A stretch of DNA of 64,000 bases. It comes from Brienomyrus brachyistius. Lineage: Eukaryota; Chordata; Actinopteri; Osteoglossiformes; Mormyridae. Position 1 is the stretch's first letter; the number at the start of each line of letters is the position of its first letter. Position numbers and translations under genes: made by a program. The notes beneath the pieces were generated by a model. That model had not been told where the DNA came from, made no database searches, and saw only the letters and a program-made list of their open reading frames with translations. Below, piece after piece: positions 54,778 through 64,000 of the stretch. The stretch lies in NCBI RefSeq assembly GCF_023856365.1, contig NW_026042457.1:62001-126000 (forward strand), in the 5' to 3' direction.

Positions 54778-57051
54778 GACTTCAGGAAGGATGGAGGCGA
54801 CACTGGCCTGCCTAGATGGATGGATGGATGTTTTTATTGACATTGTAAGTACAATGAGATTTAGTTTGGAACGCGCCAGCAGCTACACAGTATATTTACA
54901 ATTATATAGATTGTGAGGCATAAAATAAGGTGTGAGTAATATAACATAACGACATAATATAAGTAATCATTAATTAATCATTACAGATGGTATGAGGTGT
55001 GAACCGCTAGGCTGCTATGGCATGTTTGGTATCAAACCGATGGAAAATCACTCCAGTTTCCAAATCTGGTCAGTGGTTACCACGAAAGTGAATATATCAA
55101 AAGTTACACCAGCCTAACGAAAATCATCAATACAAGGGAAATCACTCTGGTCATAAATCTCAAAAGGACTGATACAGACCCCCTTCCGAAAGCCCGCCAA
55201 ATGGATGGTCAGCCATTGGTCCAGGAGTCGAATTCCTGGTCACTCCTATTCACGAACTTTACACTATAAAACCTGGCACCTCAGAACAAAGCCAGGAGAG
55301 GAGAAACAGAAGGGAGGAGAAAACAAAAGACCATCAGCACGAAGAGAGGCAGAGAACATCAGCCCAAGAGAAGAGAAGCCCACAAGAAGCCCTCCTGAAG
55401 CCTATCAGTGAAGACCCAGCTGGACAGAGAACTGCAACCAAGCCCAAGCTTCACCAGGAGAGGGAATCAGAGGGGCTCCACTCCAACAACCGCTGCAAAC
55501 ACCGCGCCTCCCTGAGTGCCATCACCCATCAGCTCATCAGCCTCCGCAACCAACTGCCAAGACCCCCCCCCCCCCACTCTGCAACCAAGTAAACAAACTT
55601 CCTTTCATTTATAACAACCTAAACTCCTATTCACCTGCTATATTACTTTAGGACAGTATTTCCACAAATTGCTTGCTTTGCAGAACAGTATTTTCCCTTT
55701 TAAGGTTACTCATTTTAAATCTGGTCATTGCATTTTCATGATTACATTGTTTGTGTCCACTCCGTTATTTCGTGTTTATTGTTTGTTAGGTGTAATGTCT
55801 GTCTTATGTTAGTTATAGGAATAAATGCATGTCTTTTACACAACTTCAGCCTCCGTTCATTGAGTGCTCACAAGAATCCCTGCCTGTGCGATCTACGCTC
55901 TGAAACCTCAAATTCGCCTGAAATATCGCGAGACTCTCTCTCATTGGCCGTGAGGGGAGCTTCGCTACCGATCGTTTACATTACCTGGTGACGCAGCTCG
56001 TTGGACAAGCCTTCTATTCTAACCCAGGTTATTACGTGATACTGGTTATTAATGAGTTCCATTTAAGTCACACATTAACAGACTCACGGTGTTTCGCAAT
56101 TGAGTTTGAGCCGACCATTCAGCCTAAAAATTGGTTAATAATCACAAGGCACAAGGTTTAAACTTATTCTGAGCACACAATTTAAACTTTTTATGACCGA
56201 ACGTGCAGTGAAGAAGCGCTACTGTCAACTGGTTGCAAAAGTCGCACTCATGGCAATCTGAAGGCATTTAAGCGGGATCATATGGGCTTATTATAGTTAT
56301 TTTTATTTCTATTATTAGTAGTTATATTATTTTGTTTTATTTTCGGTGATTTCATTGTAGTTCTTTCGTATTAAACTGCAGTAAACTTTAACCCTATGTC
56401 TGACGAGATTCTCAGATGTAGCGCTTTGTTTCCAGGTTCAATTCGGACGAGTGTCTCCGTTTCTATATATCCTGGGAGAGATCTCTCTATTAGCGAACGG
56501 GAATACTTGTTATGAGGTTCTAACCTAAATTATGTTGCGCTTGGACATAAGACCGATAGCTTAGTTACCTATCAGGATCATACTCGTATGTGTGTGCCTG
56601 CTTTAGACAAAGCAAGTTTAACACAACTTTGCGCTGTGAGCCAAGTGTGTGTCATTTAGAAATTGGGAGTCTCCTGTGCTTGAGACCCGCCGTGGTTAAG
56701 CACCATTTGCGACGAGATATAGTGCACTCACAATTTAAATCTGTCGCCGTAACGCGTGCGCCGTCTCGCTTCAGTAATTGTTTTAAGGGGTGATGACGAA
56801 GATGACGAATTTACTTTCCTGAAGAGGAGCAGGATGGGTCACGCGTTCTGTAAGATTTGTCTCCCACGGGGAAGGAACGATGTCAGTCGGCATGAAAAAT
56901 CCAAGTCATTAGTGAATGACAGAGCCGCATGAGTGAACATGAAAAATTAATAGAAAATAAATGACAAATGGTTATTTTATATTTTATATATTTTATATAT
57001 TTATATTTATATTATATTTTATATAATTTATATTATTTTATATTTCCTGTC

Positions 57052-58787
57052 TTAAAATGTAAGGGATACACGTGGTCATTTCCGTTGTTTCCTGTTTCCT
57101 GCGAGAGTGATACTGACTGCTAGCGCGCGAACTTTGAAACCATAGATATCACCTAAATAATAATTCGAGTTAAGTCATTGGGAAAAAGCTTCGCAAGATT
57201 AATAATCCTCCAAAATAAATAAATAAAATTTCCCAGACCCCGACGGATTAATCACCTACGCAAGTACCGACCCACGATCTTCGTTCAATTAAGAAGGTGC
57301 TTCCAGCCTTACAGCCTCAGTTTACGTAAGTACAACGCCATGTCTACTGTTCCGTGTTCTGAGTGTAATATGTTTAGCTATTCTTCTCCAGTCATTAGCG
57401 GTATTTATACATGTGAGAAGTGTCAGTTAGTCGCTAGACTGACGGAGAAGATTGTAGTGTTAGAGGGACGTATCCGGACGTTACATAACATTCAGGAGAA
57501 TGAGAGTTTTATTGACTCAGTATTAGCGGCTCCGGATATGTCCGCGATAGCCAGTAAGTCTCCCCCTGCTCCGGCAGCAGAGCCTTCGCAGCAAGGCGAG
57601 TGGGTGACGACCCGGCGGCATAGTCGCAAATCCAAACCAAACTTACACCGGCACCATTCGCCTATCCGCGTTTCCAACAGGTTCTCCCCACTCAGTGAAA
57701 CTCCCACTGAGACGCCTGTTGAAAGTGCTCTAATAATTGGTGATTCTATTCTAAGAAACGTGAGAGTAGCGACTCCAGCGACCATTGTAAATTGTCTCCC
57801 GGGTGCCAGAGCGACCGACATCTCGGCAAATTTAAAAGTGCTGGCTAAAAGTAAACGTAAATACTCTCAGATAGTTATCCACGTCGGCACTAATGATGTC
57901 CGATTGAGGCAATCGGAGATCACAAAGGCAAATTTTAAAGAGGTGTGCAACATTGCGAAGAAGATGTGTGTGTCAGTAACGTGCTCTGTCCAGACTAAAA
58001 ACTCAAGTCCAGACTAAAAACACACCTGTTTAGTTTAGCGTATAGGGACACTAGTTCTAGCCCTAGCTAACTCTTCACTCCCAGGCAGACCTGTAGTGTG
58101 AGGTGTAGAGCTGGGTGGGGATCGGTGCCATTGGCTTTGGATGAACTGGATTGTCAGTGCTGTCACTCTAGCTTTGCAATCTCTTGTGGAACTGGAGTGC
58201 TGACATTTCAGGGACTCCCCATGCCGGCATTCCCACTTGCCTCTCCCTCCTACTGATGCTGCCATAGCCATATCTGCCGGAGCTTGCAGATTGCACTTCA
58301 TATTGTACTCACCTAGCTTTTAGCACTGCCAATAGCCTCCTCTACTATGCCTAATTGTACATTTTATTTCCCCTACTCCTCCTGGGGGTGATGCCTGGAG
58401 ACCTCAATCTATCAAGATATCCAGCACACCCGACCACCACCAGTGACGTCCCTGCATCCAGCTCGCCGTTCTGATCTTCCATGTATGACCCGCTGCCTTA
58501 CCTCTGGTTGCCTGGCAATTGGAAGAAGACTCGGCTTCGGCATTGGCTTATCTTCCTTGCTCTCCTCTCTCTATTTGACTATCCCTGCCGGCCCCTGGAG
58601 GATGGGCTTCCCCTTTGAGTCTGGTCCCTCTCAAGGTTTCTTCCTTCTAGGGAGTTTTTCCTTGCCACTGTCGCCTATGGCTTACTCACTGGGGGCTTTG
58701 GGTGAGGATACTGTAAAGCGCTTTGAGACAATGTAATGTTGTGATAATGCGCTATATGAAAATAAATTTGTTTGTTTGTTGTTGTTG
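57052..58787 (+). mobile_element. Internally deleted L2 LINE (copy B)
   Basis: Counterpart of 17400-19135 with the same ORF1/ORF2-end junction at about 57992-58017, so the deletion predates the 23.7-kb duplication. Confidence 0.75.
57340..58017 (+). pseudogene. L2 ORF1 fragment with SGNH-esterase domain (copy B)
   Basis: The 225 residues appear identical to copy A, including the two CxxC pairs, GDSILRN and HVGTNDV, and the same truncated C-terminus. Confidence 0.75.
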
Positions 58788-59256
58788 ATACTGGAGCCTG
58801 GTTGCGGTGGTGGGATGGCTCACGGCGGGTGCCGGAAAATTTCCTTTATTTTCAAATCCAAACCTTGACAGGTATGCTGCTGTTCCAAATCATGGGTGCA
58901 TGTTACAAGTGCGGAACATATTTTAACTTAGTACTAACTTAGCATCATATTTGATCTGATTCGACTGAATATCCCAGGTTTCCATCTCTCATGCATCTGG
59001 TGTGACGTGTTTTCAGACTCTCAGGCTGGCGCAAAGAAATCTTACGGGAATTGAACGTCTCACTCCGGCCAGCTGACCAAAGTTCGGTAACCTTGGTATT
59101 GTGTGTAGGAGATTCGCTATAACTATAATTTCGTTCTCCATTTACATGCCCGTAGTGTCTTTAAGTGTTATGTAGTTTTGCCTGAAACGCAAAAATAAAA
59201 CAAAGCAATTAAAGCCGTAAGTGGCTCAAATTGTGCTGTAGCGATTGAAGAACTTT

Positions 59257-59348
59257 TGTCGGAAGTTGGATTCGAACCCACGCCTTACTTGGGAGAACAG
59301 AATACCAGAATAGAGTAGGTTAAGTCCAGCCTTGGCTTCCAAGCTGAC
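59257..59348 (-). pseudogene. tRNA-Leu(UAA)-like pseudogene (copy B, first)
   Basis: Matches the relic at 19604-19695, with the same broken anticodon stem. Confidence 0.5.
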
Positions 59349-59684
59349 GTTTTTCTACATATGTGCTTGTGTATCATGGACAGTAAGAGGGGGCAGGCAA
59401 GGAGAGAATTTCTCTCTTTGGGGATCAATAGAGTGTTGTTATTATAACGTCTAAAAAGTATGATGGTCTGTCGATAAATCAATAAGAAAATAAATGAAGT
59501 CGTTTTCGCGAACACGCTGGAAAAGCCAGGGGCCGGACCGACTGTAGGGGGCGTGGCCAGAGACAGCCTGCTGACCATAGCTGTCAAGTCTCCCGTTTTG
59601 GCCGGGAAACTACCGTATTTTACTTCTCTTTCCCGCCGTCCTCCCGTATTAGTATTTTCCCGTAAATCTCCCTTATATTATATA

Positions 59685-59758
59685 GTTGCTGGATAGTGTA
59701 GTGGTAAGATCGCCGCCTTTCACACGGGAGACCGGGGTTCGAATCCCGGTTGTGGCCA
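59685..59758 (+). pseudogene. tRNA-Glu-like sequence (first copy)
   Basis: 74 nt with an A-box-like tagtgtagtgg, a loop ctttcac (anticodon UUC) and a perfect B box ggttcgaatcc. The acceptor stem and both ends of the anticodon stem mispair, so it is probably a tRNA-derived SINE head and not a working tRNA. A TA-rich tract with T-runs follows. Confidence 0.45.
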
Positions 59759-60547
59759 AAAATATATTTTATATATTTTATATATTTTATATATTTTATA
59801 TATTTTATATATTTTATATATTTTATATATTTATATTTATATTTATATTATATTTTATATAATATATATATCATCATCCCCACATTCCGAGATTGGGTAC
59901 CAAGCCCCATATATATTAGTAGGCTGAATACAAGAGCAGCTGACCTGAGAAATAAGAAATAAGCTAAGCTGGAAACCTGGACCCTCCGACCAAGAATGCG
60001 TGAAGTACCCTCAGAAGGTCTACTAGAAGATGTACGTAGAAGACTACTACAGATCAGCTGATCTACACCACAGCAACAGTGATCCTTGAGCTGGAGCCGG
60101 ACCGTCTTTGAAGACTCCGTAAATCTCCGTATAATAATATATATCTACGGGAACGAGAAAGCAGAAAGCAGAGAACAAGAACAAGATTTGTAAATGTAAG
60201 ATTTGAAGGACCCGGCATGAAAAATAGAATAGTTCTCGTCATTAGTGAACATGTGTCTCGTCATTGTGTATCATGGACAGTAAGAGGGGGATCAATAGAG
60301 TGTTGTTATTATAACGTCTAAAAAGTATGATGGTCTGTCGATAAATCAATCAGATAAATAATGAAGTCGTTTTCGCGAACACGCTGGAAAAGCCAGGGGC
60401 CGGACCGACTGTAGGGGGCGTGGCCAGAGACAGCCATCTCAGGCTGTCAAGTCTCCCGTTTTGGCCGGGAAACTACCGTATTTTACTTCTCTTTCCCGCC
60501 GTCCTCCCGTATTAGTATTTTCCCGTAAATCTCCCTTATATTATATA

Positions 60548-60621
60548 GTTGCTGGATAGTGTAGTGGTAAGATCGCCGCCTTTCACACGGGAGACCGGGG
60601 TTCGAATCCCGGTTGTGGCCA
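60548..60621 (+). pseudogene. tRNA-Glu-like sequence (second copy)
   Basis: Identical by eye to 59685-59758, including about 100 bp of upstream sequence, so it arose by local duplication and not by independent insertion. Confidence 0.45.
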
Positions 60622-61423
60622 AAAATATATTTTATATATTTTATATATTTATATTTATATTTATATTATATTTTATATAATTTATATTATTTTATATTTC
60701 CTGTCTTAAAATGTAAGGGATACTGGAGCCTGGTTGCGGTGGTGGGATGGCTCACAGCGGGTGCCGGAAAATTTAGAATAGTTCTCGTCATTAGTGAATG
60801 ACAGAGTGAACATGAAAAACATGAAAAATTAATAGAACTTAATTACTGATTCGACTGATTCGACTAATCGATTAATATATATATATTATTATTATTTATT
60901 TATTTATATATATTTTATATATTTAAATTTATATTTATATTATATTTTATATAATTTATATTCCTGTCTTAAAATGTAAGGGATACTGGAGCCTGGTTGC
61001 GGAAAATTTCCTTTATTTTCAAATCCAAACCTTGACAGGTATGCTGCTGTTCCAAATCATGGGTGCATGTTACAAGTGCGGAACATATTTTAACTTAGTA
61101 CTAACTTAGCATCATATTTGATCTGATTCGACTGAATATCCCAGGTTTCCATCTCTCATGCATCTGGTGTGACGTGTTTTCAGACTCTCAGGCTGGCGCA
61201 AAGAAATCTTACGGGAATTGAACGTCTCACTCCGGCCAGCTGACCAAAGTTGGTAACCTTGGTATTGTGTGTAGGAGATTCGCTATAACTATAATTTCGT
61301 TCTCCATTTACATGCCCGTAGTGTCTTTAAGTGTTATGTAGTTTTGCCTGAAACGCAAAAATAAAACAAAGCAATTAAAGCCGATCAGTGGCTCAAATTG
61401 TGCTGTAGCGATTGAAGAACTTT

Positions 61424-61515
61424 TGTCGGAAGTTGGATTCGAACCCACGCCTTACTTGGGAGAACAGAATACCAGAATAGAGTAGGTTAAGTCCAGCCTT
61501 GGCTTCCAAGCTGAC
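61424..61515 (-). pseudogene. tRNA-Leu(UAA)-like pseudogene (copy B, second)
   Basis: Third occurrence in the window of the relic at 19604-19695. Confidence 0.5.
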
Positions 61516-62877
61516 GTTTTTCTACATATGTGCTTGTGTATCATGGACAGTAAGAGGGGGCAGGCAAGGAGAGAATTTCTCTCTTTGGGGATCAATAGAG
61601 TGTTGTTATTATAACGTCTAAAAAGTATGATGGTCTGTCGATAAATCAATAACAATATCAATGAAGTCAATGTTTATCTAAAGGAATCAGAATTCAGGAA
61701 AAGCCAGGGGCCGGACCGAGTGTAGGGGGCGTGGCCAGAGACAGCCTGCTGACTGTTCCAAATCATGGGTGCATGTTACAAGTCCGGAACATATTTTAAC
61801 TTAGTACTAACTTAGCATCATATTTGATCTGATTCGACTGAATATCCCAGGTTTCCATCTCTCATGCATCTGGTGTGACGTGTTTTCAGACTCTCAGGCT
61901 GGCGCAAAGAAATCTTACGGGAATTGAACGTCTCACTCCGGTCAGCTGACCAAAGTTGGTAACCTTGGTATTGTGTATAGGAGATTCGGTATAACTATAA
62001 TTTCGTTCTCCATTTACATGCCCGTAGTGTCTTTAACCGGCTGCACAAACTGGATCCGCCTCCATTACGACACAACTTTGCCCTTATTGGCTTAAGAATT
62101 TAGTCACATACATGACGTATATCTGCTATTTCTCCCGAGAAGCAGGTAAAGCAGTGGTAACTGCTTTGTAGTTAATTTACCTGGTAAAATTAAGTTTAAA
62201 TAAATGATATAAATACTGTAATAGTACTCGTGAGCTTTGTTTATTTGTTATTAGTTATTGTAATGTTGCGCTGCTTTATTTGTTTAATCGTCTAGTCTGT
62301 GGAGACATTCAAGTTAATCAAATAAGAATTGCACTGTACACTGTACATGACCATAAAAACTTTGTATCCTTGAAATAAATGTTTTTGATCTTTTCCTTGG
62401 CAGTTATCTTTTTACACAGGGCCTCTATGTACACGATAGTTTTTTTTTTCACGACTAACAGTATGGATCAGGAGTTGGTTATTGTAAAAGAAGTAATGTG
62501 CATGCAGGTGATATTTGTATAGATTTATCCACACCCTTGTAGCAGTGCTGCCATTGCAGTCAGATCTCGCAAACTAGGAGTATTAGTTGTCTTTATTTCT
62601 CTTTATTTCTTGACGCCAACCCTCTCCATTAATCCGGGCTTGGGACTGGCACCTACCTGAGCTGGCTTGCTCCCTTAAGTGGCTGGGTTAGGCTAAACTA
62701 TATATATATATTTACCAAGACTACAATAAAACATCTCGAAATGTGTAGTCTAGCAAAACGCAGTTTAAAGAAGGTAGCCTACCTGGCGAAATTGCAAACA
62801 AATTAAGGGCGTTAGGCAGCCTTTAGATCCTACCCATCATGCACTGCAGTTTTTTGCTAATTCCTCAAATGGAAAAC

Positions 62878-63243
62878 TGTCCATCCATCCATCCATCCAT
62901 TTTCCAAACCGCTTATCCTACTGGATCGCGGGGGGTCTGGAGCCTATCCCGGAAGCAATGGGCACGAGACAGGGAACAACTCAGGATGGCGGGCCAGCCC
63001 ATCGCAGGGCACACTCACACACTATTCACTCACGCATACACTCCTATGGGCAATTTAGCAACTCCAATTAGCCTCAGCATGTTTTTGGACTGTGGGGGAA
63101 ACCAGAGTACCCGGAGGAAACCCCACGATGACATGGGTAGAACATGCAAACTCCACACACATGTGACCCAGGTGGAGACTCGAACCCGGGCCCTAGAGGT
63201 GTGAGGCAACAGTGCTAACCACTGCACCACCATGCTGCCCCCT
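62878..63243 (-). mobile_element. tRNA-headed SINE (copy B)
   Basis: Same insertion as 21058-21423, with aaatggaaaac duplications at 62867-62877 and 63244-63254. Confidence 0.85.
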
Positions 63244-64000
63244 AAATGGAAAACCATTAAATACAAAAGGAAAACAAAAGTGCTGTAAGACTGTATACTT
63301 ATGTGTATGTTAGTAAAGGCTGTAGCTGACACAACGGACCCCACTAATTAGAAAGGGGTAATTGTACACATGTGGCATCCAGTATGTTCTTCTATAACAG
63401 TTTTTAAAAAAAAAAAAAAACTCACATTACACAAATTGGCACTATCAAAACGAGGATTATGGGGAAAATGGGGACTGTGATGGAGATTACATACACGTAG
63501 GCATGGTATTTAGTTTTTTTTAATCTGGTCACCTTCCAGAGTAATTGTAAACTAAAACCATCTTCACCCTATTTGATTCTTTATAAATGGACAATCAGTC
63601 GTGCAGTAAATGGGGGTATAGAGAGACACAGAGCTTGTCTAACAAGAAACCCTGGGAAGCTAACATTAATAGGGTGGGTATGGATAGCAAAACCATTGAT
63701 ACAGATTACAGATTTATATCTCACCTGAACCCTGGCGGGCTCCGTGCCAATAGGGGTTGGGATTAGGGTTAGTTAACTTAAGTAGTAATATTGATGTGTA
63801 TATTCTCCTATTCTCCAGTCAGTGAATCGTGAAACGTAATGTTAATATGTTTCTATACCTATATGTTCTGCTTAAAAACCCATAAAGGCAAGCACAGTGT
63901 TTAGACATTCTGTTACTTAGACTAGTAAACACTAAGATCCTTCAGCTTTCAATTAACCTGACACAACAGTCTAAACAACAAATGTGTGCCATGTCATTTG

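Larger units (their letters stand above)
59577..61043. repeat. Mosaic expansion block found only in copy B
   Basis: Not present in copy A. It contains two copies of a segment running from ctgtcaagtctcccgttttg through a tRNA-like sequence to a tatattttatat tract, two partial returns of the gatactggagcctggttgcg segment (60719, 60982), another ggccggaccgactgtagggg stretch, and short duplications of cattagtgaatgacagag-type flanks. Together with the neighbouring third 283-bp repeat it accounts for about 2.17 kb of extra length. Confidence 0.8.
58880..62037. repeat. Three-unit version of the 283-bp direct repeat (copy B)
   Basis: Units at about 58880-59163, 61044-61327 and 61754-62037. The first two carry gattcgctataac where copy A and the third unit have gattcggtataac, which suggests that the first two belong to one recent local duplication. 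Confidence 0.85.
23744..64000 (+). repeat. Copy B of the duplication, enlarged by insertions, incomplete on the right
   Basis: Copy B follows copy A in the same orientation with very few substitutions. Offsets are 23,743 before the first insertion, 27,031 up to the satellite array, 39,651-39,652 from the Tc1 element to about 59250, and 41,820 after about 61400. The steps correspond to the LTR element, the retrovirus plus extra satellite units, a one-base C-run difference near 51750, and a local expansion of about 2.17 kb. The last base matches copy A base 22180, so the Gypsy integrase part of the unit lies beyond the window. Confidence 0.93.

Noticed and set aside
59685..59758. Functional tRNA-Glu gene
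   Set aside because: B box and loop fit, but acceptor and anticodon stems mispair at several positions and the sequence lies in a repeated block.

Overview
The window reads as ray-finned fish DNA, most likely teleost. The signs are L2 and CR1/Rex1-type LINE remains, a tRNA-headed SINE with a TCCA tail, an internally deleted Tc1 element, Gypsy and gammaretrovirus-like LTR elements, long TA microsatellites and split genes with GT-AG introns. I see nothing bacterial: no operons, no Shine-Dalgarno sites and no CRISPR array.

The whole window is a head-to-tail duplication. Copy A fills 1-23743. Copy B starts at 23744, which matches base 1, and is still running at 64000, which matches base 22180 of copy A. 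Colinear parts differ by only occasional single bases. Copy B is longer because of a self-priming non-autonomous LTR element (24105-27387), a young endogenous retrovirus (30497-42524) that carries its own L2 insertion, about two extra satellite units, and a mosaic block near 59577-61043. The empty sites for both LTR insertions are visible in copy A. A true tandem duplication and two haplotypes laid end to end by the assembler are both possible.

Each copy carries, in order: the tail of a decayed Gypsy element; a CCAAT/TATA promoter with a possible small lysine/arginine-rich two-exon gene; a satellite array of roughly 235-bp units holding TA runs; a Tc1 element; an antisense piece of a proline-rich LTR element; AT-rich spacer; a four-exon minus-strand gene for a secreted cystatin-fold protein resembling chemerin (exon 1 frameshifted); nested LINE fragments; an internally deleted L2 with a SGNH-esterase ORF1; 283-bp direct repeats with a tRNA-Leu-like relic; a SINE with an 11-bp target duplication; and, in copy A only, a decayed Gypsy integrase.

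The most notable item is the retrovirus. LTRs of 470 bp differ at one base, the primer site matches tRNA-Tyr, and gag, protease, pol and env are open. gag, protease and RT share one frame and are separated only by two UGA codons. The first UGA sits in a tobamovirus-type readthrough context (CAA UGA CAA UUA). Between protease and RT lies an extra domain with the paired H-x-T / H-x-S signature of 2H phosphoesterases and CNPase-like spacing, a possible captured nucleotide phosphodiesterase.
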